A DNA stretch of 64,000 nt from Pseudescherichia sp031998825 (lineage in GTDB: Bacteria > Pseudomonadota > Gammaproteobacteria > Enterobacterales > Enterobacteriaceae). This document shows, piece by piece, positions 53,057 to 61,915 of this stretch. The stretch's first letter is position 1, and every line of letters begins with the position of its first letter. Under the pieces are notes generated by a model, which had not been told where the DNA came from, did not search any database, and saw nothing but the letters and a program-made list of their open reading frames with translations. Location: NCBI RefSeq assembly GCF_031998825.1, contig NZ_DAMACX010000017.1:1-64000 (forward strand), written 5' to 3'. The translations under genes and the position numbers were made by a program.

Positions 53057-54213
53057 CCTTTTTCTCGCCTGTCAGGGAAATGGTTCAGCGCCGCCCGCCA
53101 GGCCTCCCCCAGCGGAACCGGCGGCTTGCCCGTCAAAATGCGGGCCTTATCGAATAGAGAGAGCCGACCGGCGTAAAAGCGGCCTACGGTTGGCTCCGGC
53201 AGCCCGTAGAAGCGCTGCATCACCCGCCAGCGATTCTCCTCGCGTCCCGCCAGAAAGAGCATCCGGTTTAGCAGGCGGAAGAATCCCTGCCTGCGCCAGT
53301 GGCGTTCGGCAAACTGTCGGGTGAGCTGATAGAGCGGGACGCTGCCCAGACGCGGGCTGTCGGCGATCTCGTCGGCCAGAGCGACCGCCAGCGGCAGCGA
53401 GTAGCCGGTGGTGGGGTGGAACAGCCCCGCCCGCATTCCCGAGCGCGGCACGCCTGCCCCATCGGCCCACAGCGCCTGGATGTCGCCCGCCAGGGTAATC
53501 GGCAGACAGCCGGACTCCTCGCGCTCAAGCTGGGCCAGCGACCACCCTTTGCTGTGAGCATAGTCGGTAATGGTCTGACGCAGGAGATCGCTATCGAGCT
53601 GCGGGGTGTTGGCGTAGCGCGTGTCCTCAATCAGCAGCGTGTCAGCAGAGAGCGGCAGGGTATAGACAAAGCGGTAGCCCTGCTGCTGCTCTACCGTGGC
53701 GTCCATCAGGATCGGTACGGTCAGGCCGTGGGGCTGGCTCAGCCGCCACTGCTGGCCGAGAAAGAGCTGGTAGCCGGTCTGCATCGCCGGATTGGCGGTC
53801 ACGCCGCGACCATCAATCACCGCCCCGGCAAGCAGCGCCTCGCCGCTGGCAAGGCGTACGCTGTTAGGTAAGACCTCGCTCACCGGACAGCTACGCCAGA
53901 TGTTCTCTCCCAGCGCCTGATGCAGAGCCTCGGCAAAGCTCTCTGACGTAATGGAGTAGTAGCCGCGTGCGAGCCGACGGCTGAGATGGGGAAACTGCAC
54001 CTCATAGCCCGGCCAGGCGTGGGCTACCAGCGGGGCCAGCCAGGCGTGCTGTTCGGGGGTAAGATCGTCCTCGTGGAATGACCAGGTGTGGTTCCCGCCA
54101 ATCTGCTCCCCGGCCTCGATCAGCAGCACGTTGAGCTGCGGGTAGCGCTGGCGCAGACGCCAGGCGATCAGCCCGTTGGCCAGCCCGCCGCCGACTAAAA
54201 TCAGATCCCTCAC
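53053..54213 (-). CDS. crtY: Lycopene beta-cyclase CrtY
   Basis: Forms the two beta-ionone rings of beta-carotene from lycopene; 386 aa. The FAD/NAD-binding motif at the N terminus is DLILVGGGLANGLIAWRL, and FHEDDLTPEQHAWL and GMRAGLFHPTTGYSLPLA are typical of the CrtY family. Its start overlaps the crtX stop by 4 bases, and its stop overlaps crtI. Confidence 0.96.
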   Translation of the reverse strand: MRDLILVGGGLANGLIAWRLRQRYPQLNVLLIEAGEQIGGNHTWSFHEDDLTPEQHAWLAPLVAHAWPGYEVQFPHLSRRLARGYYSITSESFAEALHQALGENIWRSCPVSEVLPNSVRLASGEALLAGAVIDGRGVTANPAMQTGYQLFLGQQWRLSQPHGLTVPILMDATVEQQQGYRFVYTLPLSADTLLIEDTRYANTPQLDSDLLRQTITDYAHSKGWSLAQLEREESGCLPITLAGDIQALWADGAGVPRSGMRAGLFHPTTGYSLPLAVALADEIADSPRLGSVPLYQLTRQFAERHWRRQGFFRLLNRMLFLAGREENRWRVMQRFYGLPEPTVGRFYAGRLSLFDKARILTGKPPVPLGEAWRAALNHFPDRREKG

Positions 54214-55451
54214 GATACGCTTTTGCTCCCTGTCATGGCCTGTTCAATTAGGGTCGCCGCACGCAGCGTGCCTCCGGCGTCGTTAAGCTGCTGGCGGGCC
54301 GTCGCCAGGCGCTGGTGCAGGGTCTCGTCCCGCAGCAGCTGGGCAATTTCATCCGCCAGGGTCTGCTGTCTGGCAAAGCGTGACACCCGGCGGCCCAAAC
54401 CGTTATAGACCAGTCGGGCAGCCACGGCGGGCTGGTCGAAAGAGAGCGGCACCGCCAGCACCGGCGTGGCGGCAGCCAGCGCATCCAGCACGGTATTGAG
54501 ACCGCCGTGGGTAATCACCAGATTTGCCTCAGCAACGTAGCGCGGCTGGTCGACAAAGCTGGCCACCTCCGTCGCGCCGCAGGCGTAGAGCGAGTCGGCC
54601 TGAGCCGGCGTCAAACCATCGCAGTGGGCAATGGTCACCTCCGCCCCCACGCTGGCACAGGCCCGGGCGATCTTCCGAAACAGGCGTAGACGGTGCCCTT
54701 GCAGCGTACCCAGCGAGGCAAAGATCCGCGGCGTGCTGCGCGGCGGGCGTTCCACCTGCGGTGGCGGCTGGTAACGCAGCGCCCCGACGTAGTGGAAACA
54801 GTCCGGCAGCGCCCGGCGCGGGAAGTCGAGAAGGGGAACGGACTGGCTGATCTGCGCCAGCGGCGAGAGGCACTCGTCGAGACGCCTGCGCTCCGGCAAA
54901 CCAAAGCGCTGACTGTGGCGCAGGATCGTCTGTCCGTGCGGGTACATCAGCGCATCGTAGATACGTTCGCTGACCTGAAAACGCTGCAGGGCTTTCTTAT
55001 CCTCGGCGTAGTGAAACGGCATCACTGGCAGCGGTAGGCCCGCCTCGCGGTTGACCGGCAGCGCACAGGCGATGGAGATAAACGGCAGCCCCAGCGCCTC
55101 GGCGACCAGGCTTCCGGCAGGCTCCATCTCATCGACAATCAGCGCGTCCACCGCCAGCCGCTGCAGAATAGCGGGCAGCTGTCGGCAAAGCACATCGGTC
55201 AGGGATGACATGGCCGCGATCAGCCGCAGCAGGTTGCCGTTGCTCTGCTGCTGTACGCTGCGCTGGGCCTGCTGCACGCTGGCGGGAAGCGGATAGAACG
55301 TTACCCGCTCCGTTTCCTGCTCTGCCAGCGAGGCGACGTTTCCGGTAAGAAAGGTCACCCGGTGGCCGCGCCGGGCCAGCTCCAGCGCCAGGGCATGCAG
55401 CGCCACCGCGTGGCTGTAGAGCGGCGGTGCCACGATGGCAAAATGGCTCAT
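54210..55451 (-). CDS. crtX: Zeaxanthin glucosyltransferase CrtX
   Basis: GT1-family enzyme, 413 aa, that attaches glucose from UDP-glucose to zeaxanthin to give mono- and diglucosides, the usual yellow end product of this type of cluster. The acceptor half is N-terminal (HFAIVAPPLYSHAVALHALA); the nucleotide-sugar motif is C-terminal (ITHGGLNTVLDALAAATPVL). Overlaps of 4 bases with idi and crtY suggest coupled translation. Confidence 0.96.
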   Translation of the reverse strand: MSHFAIVAPPLYSHAVALHALALELARRGHRVTFLTGNVASLAEQETERVTFYPLPASVQQAQRSVQQQSNGNLLRLIAAMSSLTDVLCRQLPAILQRLAVDALIVDEMEPAGSLVAEALGLPFISIACALPVNREAGLPLPVMPFHYAEDKKALQRFQVSERIYDALMYPHGQTILRHSQRFGLPERRRLDECLSPLAQISQSVPLLDFPRRALPDCFHYVGALRYQPPPQVERPPRSTPRIFASLGTLQGHRLRLFRKIARACASVGAEVTIAHCDGLTPAQADSLYACGATEVASFVDQPRYVAEANLVITHGGLNTVLDALAAATPVLAVPLSFDQPAVAARLVYNGLGRRVSRFARQQTLADEIAQLLRDETLHQRLATARQQLNDAGGTLRAATLIEQAMTGSKSVS

Positions 55452-56491
55452 GGCGCATCCCGCAAATAGCGCATATCCGCCTGCTTCAGATCGTAGAGGC
55501 TACTGCTGCCCGTGCAGAAGCAGGCGACCCGCAGCTGTTCAATGATGACGTTAAAGTGATCGATCACCTTCTCCGTAGAGACGCCCGCGCTGCCAAGCAC
55601 GGCGGCGGCCTGGCCCACCATGCAGGCTCCGAGCCGTAGCGCTTTTGCCGCATCGACGCCGTTTTTAATACCGCCTGAAGCGATAATAGGCACCTGCGGC
55701 CAGGCGTCGGCGATCTCAACCAACGCTTCGGCGGTAGGGATCCCCCAGTCGGCAAAGACGTTGGCGACGCTGCGCTGCTGCTCGGTCGCCGCCCGCTCGC
55801 CTTCAACGGCGGCCCAGCTGGTCCCGCCCGCGCCTGCGACGTCAATCACGGCAACGCCGACATCCACTAGCTGCCCGGCTACCGCGCGGGAGATCCCTGC
55901 CCCCACCTCTTTCACCACCAGCGGAACGGGCAGTTCACGGACCAGGGTTTCAATAGCCGCCAGCCGTCCGCGCCAGTCGCGATCGCCGCCGGGCTGCAGC
56001 GCCTCCTGCAGTGGGTTGAGGTGCACAATCAGGGCATCCGCCTCAATCATCTCCACGGCGCGCCGGGCGTAGTCGAGACCTTTCCTGCCCGTCAGCTGTG
56101 CCGCGCCAAGGTTCGCCAGCAGCGGCACGTCCGGGGCCAGCTGGCGCAGCGTTTTATCCAGCCCAAGGCCAGCGTCGCTCTCAATGGCGACGCGCTGAGA
56201 GCCAACCCCCATCGCAATCTTCAGCGCCTGCGCCGCCTCGGCAAGGTGACGGTTAATATGGCGTGAGCGCTCAACGCCGCCGGTCATCGAGCTGATCAGC
56301 AGCGGGGCTTGTAACTGACGGTTTAAAAAGGTGGTTTCCAGCGTGATGTCGTTAAAATCCAGCTCCGGCAGGGCGCAATGGGTAAAGCGCCAGCGTTCAA
56401 AGCCTGCGCTGGCCTGGGTTACGGCGCGCCGGGGATCGAGGACGATATCCAGATGATCGTTTTTACGCTGAACAAGGCGCTCGTCCTTCAT
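55448..56491 (-). CDS. idi: Type 2 isopentenyl-diphosphate isomerase
   Basis: FMN- and NADPH-dependent isomerase interconverting IPP and DMAPP; 347 aa, unrelated to the type 1 Idi of E. coli. FMN-binding features are LLISSMTGGVERS, GSQRVAIES and the glycine-rich ASGGIKNGVDAAKALRLGA. It lies 60 bases after crtE and overlaps crtX by 4 bases. It balances the C5 precursors for CrtE, as in Pantoea agglomerans and Cronobacter clusters. Confidence 0.95.
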   Translation of the reverse strand: MKDERLVQRKNDHLDIVLDPRRAVTQASAGFERWRFTHCALPELDFNDITLETTFLNRQLQAPLLISSMTGGVERSRHINRHLAEAAQALKIAMGVGSQRVAIESDAGLGLDKTLRQLAPDVPLLANLGAAQLTGRKGLDYARRAVEMIEADALIVHLNPLQEALQPGGDRDWRGRLAAIETLVRELPVPLVVKEVGAGISRAVAGQLVDVGVAVIDVAGAGGTSWAAVEGERAATEQQRSVANVFADWGIPTAEALVEIADAWPQVPIIASGGIKNGVDAAKALRLGACMVGQAAAVLGSAGVSTEKVIDHFNVIIEQLRVACFCTGSSSLYDLKQADMRYLRDAP

Positions 56492-56551
56492 TCATTACTA
56501 CTCCTGTAATGTGGTTCCATAGTTGAGTGCTGCTTGAACCGAAGGGCGGTA

Positions 56552-57475
56552 TCAGGCGATTTTCATGACCGGTGACCAGTCGGCAAGGTGATGACCAAAC
56601 CACAGATGCATAAACTGTCGGATGGATCTTCCCTGCGGACAGGCAAAGGTGAGGTGTCTGTCGGCGGAGTCAATGTGCTCGCGCAGCTTTTGTCGGGCCG
56701 CGTCCGCGCCCAGCCGGTTTACTAGCGTCGATTTCCCGGCGTCCTTGTTACGATCTTTGCCGGTCGCCGGGTGGTCGTCACGCAGATCGTCCAGCAGCTG
56801 AAAGGCCTGGCCAAAGTCGAGAGCGAAGGCGTGCAGCGTCTGCCGCGTGCTCTCTGGCGACGCAGCGGCGATGGCGACGATCTGTAGCATCGCGCTAAAC
56901 AGAATGCCGGTTTTCAGATGGTTGGTGCTGAGGATAGCGTCGGGAGTACAGTCCAGCGCCGCATCGTTGAGATCGCGAAACTGTCCCAGCACGAGGCCCT
57001 GCACGCCCACCGCGTTTGAGAGTTCGTTGACCGCCTGGGCGCGTCTCTCCCCCGGCAGATCGCGGGTGGCGGCGATCAGACCAAAGGCTTTAGAGAGCAG
57101 CCCAACGGCGGCGAGGATAGCCACGCTCTCGCCAAATTTTTTGTGGGTGGTAGGCTGCCCACGGCGCAGCTCGGCGTTATCCATGCAGGGCATATCGTCG
57201 AGCATCAGCGACGCGGTATGGGTCAGTTCAACGGCGCAGGCGAGATCGAGCAGCGTGGACATGCTGCCCTGATAGCGTAGATCGCGGGCGGCCAGCAGCA
57301 TCAGCAGCGGACGGATCCGTTTGCCCGGCGCCATCGCCCCTTCACGCATGGCAACGCTGACGACATCCTGGCTATTGGTTTCAGGAAGCAGGCTAGCCAG
57401 GTGTTCATCAATGGATTGTCTCATTACTTCAATTTCGCGATGGGGCGAAACGACCGTTTTACTGCCACTCACCAT
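56552..57475 (-). CDS. crtE: Geranylgeranyl diphosphate synthase CrtE
   Basis: Prenyltransferase making GGPP from FPP and IPP, the first dedicated step; 307 aa from the ATG at 57475 (MVSGSKTVVSPHREI), the length in Pantoea agglomerans. A GTG 12 codons upstream extends the frame; it is possible but less likely. The first aspartate-rich motif is DDMPCMD and the second is DDLRDD. The protein closely resembles Pantoea CrtE from end to end. First gene of the crt operon, divergent from a LysR-type regulator. Confidence 0.96.
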   Translation of the reverse strand: MVSGSKTVVSPHREIEVMRQSIDEHLASLLPETNSQDVVSVAMREGAMAPGKRIRPLLMLLAARDLRYQGSMSTLLDLACAVELTHTASLMLDDMPCMDNAELRRGQPTTHKKFGESVAILAAVGLLSKAFGLIAATRDLPGERRAQAVNELSNAVGVQGLVLGQFRDLNDAALDCTPDAILSTNHLKTGILFSAMLQIVAIAAASPESTRQTLHAFALDFGQAFQLLDDLRDDHPATGKDRNKDAGKSTLVNRLGADAARQKLREHIDSADRHLTFACPQGRSIRQFMHLWFGHHLADWSPVMKIA

Positions 57476-57632
57476 TGCAAGGTTACCCGCTATATTGTCT
57501 TGTAGTGTCACTTAACCGTAGACCGCGCGGGTAGCTCTCGCCAGGTTCTGAAGTAGTTTTACATTGATTAGACAGGCACCGGATTAGCCACTAGCATGCA
57601 GAGCAAATGCTTATCGCTTATGACCTGTGTAT

Positions 57633-58532
57633 ATGAACAACGATATCAGATCGCTGGATCTCAACCTGCTCAAAGCTCTGGATGCGCTGCTTGATGAAGG
57701 CAGCGTCACCCGGGCTGCACAGCGGCTCTCCCTCACTCAGCCTGCCGTCAGCGGTATGCTAACCCGCCTGCGCGACTTTTTTGACGATCCGCTCTTTATC
57801 CGTACCCAGCACGGGATGGTTCCTACCCTGCGCGCGACCGAGCTGGCTATGCCCGTTAAGCAGATCCTGACGGAGATCGCTGTTCTGCTGAAGCCGGCAC
57901 ATTTTGATCCGCTCAGCGCAGAGCTAACCTACACCATTGTCGCCACCGACTACGCTCTAAAAGCAGTTATCGTTCCCCTGATGGCTGCCCTAAAAAAACG
58001 TGCGCCCGGCATTCGTGTCGCGGTACGTCCGGTAGATAACGATCGTCTGTTCCAGCAGCTGGAACGGGGCGAAGCCGATCTGGCCCTGGTGACACCGCAA
58101 ACGACTCCGGTCGAGCTACATAGCCGCGCGCTGTATCAGGAGGAGTATGTCTGCATGATGCGTGCCGAGCACCCCCTCGCCGTGGCGGGTGATATCACGC
58201 TGGCGCAGTTTTGCGAGCAGGAGCATATTTTGGTCTCTACCACCGGCAGCTTTTGGGGCGTGACCGACGAAGCTCTGGCAACAATGGGACGTACCCGTCG
58301 CGTAGGCATGTCCGTTAATAGCTTTTTGGTGTTACCCGAAATGCTGCGCCTGACCGATATGATCGCGGTTGTTCCCCAGCGTCTGGCCTGCCGCCAGGAG
58401 CAGATGGCGATGATGGATCCGCCGCTGGCAATCCCTGGCTTTACCAAAAGCATGGCCTGGCATGAACGCACCCACCGGGATCCGGCCCAGCAATGGATCC
58501 GCGCTCTGCTGGTTGAAATTAGCCAATTATAA
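57633..58532 (+). CDS. LysR-family transcriptional regulator
   Basis: 299-aa regulator from the ATG at 57633; a GTG two codons earlier is open. The winged helix-turn-helix is LDLNLLKALDALLDEGSVTR followed by SLTQPAVSGMLTRLRDFF. The DLNLLKALDALL opening places it in the NodD/LinR/PnbR-like branch, whose members often sense aromatic or other small organic ligands. It is divergent from crtE across a 157-base gap and upstream of the SRPBCC gene, so it may control either or both. Ligand unknown. Confidence 0.9.
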   Translation: MNNDIRSLDLNLLKALDALLDEGSVTRAAQRLSLTQPAVSGMLTRLRDFFDDPLFIRTQHGMVPTLRATELAMPVKQILTEIAVLLKPAHFDPLSAELTYTIVATDYALKAVIVPLMAALKKRAPGIRVAVRPVDNDRLFQQLERGEADLALVTPQTTPVELHSRALYQEEYVCMMRAEHPLAVAGDITLAQFCEQEHILVSTTGSFWGVTDEALATMGRTRRVGMSVNSFLVLPEMLRLTDMIAVVPQRLACRQEQMAMMDPPLAIPGFTKSMAWHERTHRDPAQQWIRALLVEISQL

Positions 58533-58644
58533 GTTTACTTATAATATTTATCTAAAATGGCGATTTGGCTTATATCTGAATAAGGCGATAATCACTGCAT
58601 GACGCGAAGGCGTCCCCGATATCGACTATTTTCAGGAGAGCACA

Positions 58645-59160
58645 ATGCATACCATTTACTGGCCGGAAGGGTATATCCCAGGCTTCAGCGATAATTTTGT
58701 TTCTAACGAAATGATTATCCCAAACCTAAGCGTGGCGGATGTCTGGCCGTTTCTAAACCAGCCTCTGCTGTGGCCAGAATATTATAAAAACTCAGCCGAC
58801 GTGCGCTTTTATAATAATGGTGGCCCCGAGCTGGAAAATAATCTGCGCTTCTATTTCAGCACCTTTGGCTTCCCAGTGGAGTCCCAGGTCGTGGAGTACG
58901 TTCCGCCTGCGGTGGGTGAACCTGCTCGCGTAGCATGGCACGGCTGGTCGGGCGAGGAAAATACGCCGGAGCGTCTGGACGTGCACCACGCCTGGCTGCT
59001 GGAGGATCTGCCGGGTAACCGGGTTCGTATTTTGACCCAAGAGACCCAGAACGGTGAGCCGGCTAAAGCGCTGGCGGTAACCCGTCCTAACCCCATGCTG
59101 AACGGACATCAGGCGTGGCTGGACGGTTTAGTCAGCGCTGCATTAAGCGCAAGCCGATAA
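58645..59160 (+). CDS. SRPBCC (START-like) domain protein
   Basis: 171-aa cytoplasmic protein with a SRPBCC/polyketide-cyclase-like fold: the opening SNEMIIPNLSVADVWPFLNQ and the WPEYYKNSADVRF segment are typical of ligand-cavity proteins of this group. The function is unknown; relatives bind hydrophobic ligands or act as stress-related proteins. An AGGAGA ribosome-binding site precedes the ATG. It ends 4 bases before the convergent SDR stop. With the LysR regulator upstream it may be a regulator-target pair. Confidence 0.75.
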   Translation: MHTIYWPEGYIPGFSDNFVSNEMIIPNLSVADVWPFLNQPLLWPEYYKNSADVRFYNNGGPELENNLRFYFSTFGFPVESQVVEYVPPAVGEPARVAWHGWSGEENTPERLDVHHAWLLEDLPGNRVRILTQETQNGEPAKALAVTRPNPMLNGHQAWLDGLVSAALSASR

Positions 59161-59164
59161 CGCG

Positions 59165-59920
59165 TTAGATCTGCGCCATACCGCCATCAACGAACAGCTC
59201 CGCGCCGTTGATAAAGCTGGCCGCGTCGGAGCCAAGAAACGCCACCACTTTGCCAATCTCCTCCGGCTCACCGAGGCGGCCCAGCGGCACCTGGGCGGCG
59301 AGCGCGTCAAACAGTCCCTGACGATGCTCATCCGGCACCAGATCGCCAAGGCCAGGCGTACGAACCGGGCCAGGGCTGACCACGTTGACGCGAATGCCAC
59401 GATCTTTCAGATCCAGCGCCCACGAGCGGGCAAAGTTGCGTACTGCGGCCTTGCTGGCGCTGTAGACGCTGAAGCTGGCGGTGCCCTTAACGGAGGTGGT
59501 CGATCCGGTTAAAATGATCGAGGCGCCATCTACCAGCAGCGGCAGCGCTTTCTGCACCGTGAACACTACACCACGCACGTTTGTACCGAAGATGCGGTCA
59601 AAATGCTCTTCGCTGATGGCCCCTAGCGGCTGCATGTCGCCACCCCCGGCGTTGGCAAACAGAATGTCCAGCCGTCCGGCCTGTTTAGCTATCTGGGCAT
59701 AGACCGCGTCCAGCTCTGCCAGCTTAGAGGCATCGGCGCGAATGCCGGTCGCTGCCGCGCCAATGGCATCCACCGCCGCATCCAGCTCTGCCTGGCGACG
59801 CCCGGTAATAAATACCTGCGCGCCCTGAGCCGCCAGCACCTGCGCGGTGGCCAGACCAATGCCGCTTGTACCTCCGGTGACCAGCGCAATTTTACCGTCG
59901 AGTTGTTTGCTCATCTTCAT
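59165..59920 (-). CDS. Short-chain dehydrogenase/reductase
   Basis: Classical SDR oxidoreductase, 251 aa. Cofactor loop TGGTSGIG near residue 15 and a following arginine (TGRRQAEL) suggest NADP(H) preference. NAG motif LFANAGGG, catalytic serine in ILTGSTTS and YxxxK in YSASKAAV. Substrate unknown. An AAGGAA site serves the ATG at 59920; a second ATG two codons later is possible. Convergent with the SRPBCC gene. Confidence 0.9.
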   Translation of the reverse strand: MKMSKQLDGKIALVTGGTSGIGLATAQVLAAQGAQVFITGRRQAELDAAVDAIGAAATGIRADASKLAELDAVYAQIAKQAGRLDILFANAGGGDMQPLGAISEEHFDRIFGTNVRGVVFTVQKALPLLVDGASIILTGSTTSVKGTASFSVYSASKAAVRNFARSWALDLKDRGIRVNVVSPGPVRTPGLGDLVPDEHRQGLFDALAAQVPLGRLGEPEEIGKVVAFLGSDAASFINGAELFVDGGMAQI

Positions 59921-60037
59921 GTTCCTTTCCTGTTTAATAGTGAGTATCGGGATTGCCCGTCACCGCATCGTCAGGGCATGGATGAACTTTACTGTGCAAT
60001 TGATTAATGAAAAATAGTGGAAAATAGAAAGGACTAT

Positions 60038-60808
60038 TTATGGCTGTGGATAATTACCAGAGAGGATTGGCGCATAGTCATGCCGCGAGACGTCGCTAAA
60101 GCCGCTGATAAACAGCGCTGTACAAAGGGTGCGATACGCCGGGTCGCTGACCAACTGGCGCAGCGCGACCCGCAGCAGCGCGATGCGTGACGGCGGCGTG
60201 TTTCTGGCGGTAATCAACGGCAGTCCGGGCGCGGCGGGGCTAGCACCGATAACGGCAAGGTTAGCGATTAACTGTGGCGCATGGCGCTGAAGCAGAGCGA
60301 AGGTGACGCAGTCGATGGCCGCGATATCCGCCCTGCCCTCGCCGATCTCAACCAGCGACTGGCGGTGGCTGCCGCTGAAGATAACGTCATTAAAGAAGAT
60401 CCCCTGATGCGCCAGCGGCGCGACCATCTGCATAAACACGTTGTAGCCTGACTGGGAGTCGGGTGCATTGCAGACCGTGCGGGTACCGCGAAAATCCGCC
60501 AGCGTTTTATGCCTGTCGCGCTGGCGCACCACCAGCAGGCTGCGGTAGCGAATGCCTTCGCAGCCCGGAGCCGAATAGTGAAAGCAGCCCACCGTCTGCA
60601 CCTCCGGCAGCCGCGTAACCAGCGGATAGCCGCAGGCCTGGCTCAACAGAAGATCGTCGCTCTGCCAGTGGGTCAGCAGATCCTCCTGCGGCCAGACCGG
60701 CGTGACGGCAACGCCCCTTGCCGCCAGCAGATCCTGCACAGCCTGGATTAGCGCCTCGCTATCCGGGCGGTAGAGGTCATACATCGGAAACGCAATCCTA
60801 CTGCTCAT
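60038..60808 (-). CDS. PhnD/SsuA-like substrate-binding protein without signal peptide
   Basis: 256-aa protein of the PhnD/transferrin-like binding-protein fold. It starts directly at the first beta strand (MSSRIAFPMYDLYRPDSEAL) with no signal peptide or lipobox, so it should be cytoplasmic. Family landmarks include CGYPLVTRLPEVQ, VCNAPDSQSGYNVF and GRADIAAIDCVTFALL. No ABC permease or ATPase is adjacent. Its ATG overlaps the end of the desaturase gene by 11 bases, so the two are coupled. A start 12 codons upstream is open inside the desaturase. Possible role: sensing or carrying a small anion or lipid head group; unproven. Confidence 0.8.
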   Translation of the reverse strand: MSSRIAFPMYDLYRPDSEALIQAVQDLLAARGVAVTPVWPQEDLLTHWQSDDLLLSQACGYPLVTRLPEVQTVGCFHYSAPGCEGIRYRSLLVVRQRDRHKTLADFRGTRTVCNAPDSQSGYNVFMQMVAPLAHQGIFFNDVIFSGSHRQSLVEIGEGRADIAAIDCVTFALLQRHAPQLIANLAVIGASPAAPGLPLITARNTPPSRIALLRVALRQLVSDPAYRTLCTALFISGFSDVSRHDYAPILSGNYPQP

Positions 60809-61772
60809 TACCGTTCGCCTTGTTAAAGCCGGGGTGGGCATCAACGTTCACCGAGCGCCATAGAAAGTGCCGCAGCCACTCGCCGTAGCCCCGCACCAGA
60901 AAGCCGCCGTTGCGCTGCTGATAGCTTGCCCGATCGCGCAGGTAGACTTTACGTAATGCATACCAGGGCACGCCCGGCAGATCGTGATGCACAGAATGGT
61001 AGTTCAGATTAAGGAACAGTACCCGCCACGGCAGCGAGGCCTCGTTGATCACCGAGCGCGCAAGCGGATCGTTGTCCGCCCGATGCTCCAGAAAGGAGCG
61101 CACCTTGGTCAGGGCCAGCGCCGGATAGCTAACCGCCAGCACAAAGTAGAGGATCGAAAACTCGCAGCGCACCAGCCAGGCAAAGGTCGCAGCCAGCAGA
61201 ACACCGTGCACGATCCACATCGCCATTGCCTGACGATCGAGGCGGCGAAACGATGTCACCATGCCCTCCAGCAGCTGGGCGATATCCAGCGCCGGGGCCA
61301 ACAGCAGGCGACCAGGAAAGGTGTTGCGTAGGGCAATCAGCTTGCGCTGCCAGGGCGCATAGCGCCGCCAGCGCCACTCGGGAATGTAGTAGGACTCGGG
61401 ATCGTCCTCCGGCTGCGTGAGCAGATGGGTACGGTGATGCGCCAGATGTGCATCCCGATAGAGACCGTACGGGTACCAGACCGCCAGCGGCATCAGCCCC
61501 AGCAGCTGGTTTACCCGTGGGTAGCATGTAGGGTGACCGTGGATCAGTTCATGCTGAAGTGACATGTACCAGGTGGTGAACCAGATCAGCACCAGCGTGG
61601 CGGGCAGCAGCCCCAGCGTCTGCCAGAACGCCAGCGTCGTAAACCAGCCGCCGTAGATTACCGCGATTAAAATCCAGGTTGGCAGCTCGCAGCGCCACAG
61701 CCAGGAGCGGGCGCGCTGCCGAACCCAGTCGCGCTGCTCTTCATGCAGCCAGCCAGCGGTGCTTTTTGCCAT
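60798..61772 (-). CDS. Membrane fatty-acid desaturase family protein
   Basis: 324-aa di-iron membrane enzyme. Three histidine boxes are intact: HELIHGH (74-80), HLAHHRTH (109-116) and HSVHH (259-263), with an extra FLEHRAD (H230) typical of this superfamily. Four hydrophobic segments lie between them. The superfamily includes acyl-lipid desaturases and carotenoid ketolases or hydroxylases, so a role on lipids or on carotenoids from the nearby crt genes are both possible. First of a two-gene unit with the PhnD-like gene. Confidence 0.85.
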   Translation of the reverse strand: MAKSTAGWLHEEQRDWVRQRARSWLWRCELPTWILIAVIYGGWFTTLAFWQTLGLLPATLVLIWFTTWYMSLQHELIHGHPTCYPRVNQLLGLMPLAVWYPYGLYRDAHLAHHRTHLLTQPEDDPESYYIPEWRWRRYAPWQRKLIALRNTFPGRLLLAPALDIAQLLEGMVTSFRRLDRQAMAMWIVHGVLLAATFAWLVRCEFSILYFVLAVSYPALALTKVRSFLEHRADNDPLARSVINEASLPWRVLFLNLNYHSVHHDLPGVPWYALRKVYLRDRASYQQRNGGFLVRGYGEWLRHFLWRSVNVDAHPGFNKANGNEQ

Positions 61773-61915
61773 TTTTTCCCACCTCTTACCCCGATGTCAG
61801 ACAGGCAAACGATGTGAGAAAACGGCGGTAATGACAAAGAATTTAAACGGCTTAGCTTTTGCGAAGCGCGGCAATGGTAGAGCGCCCGGTGATAAACACC
61901 GGGCAGAGGGAAGCG

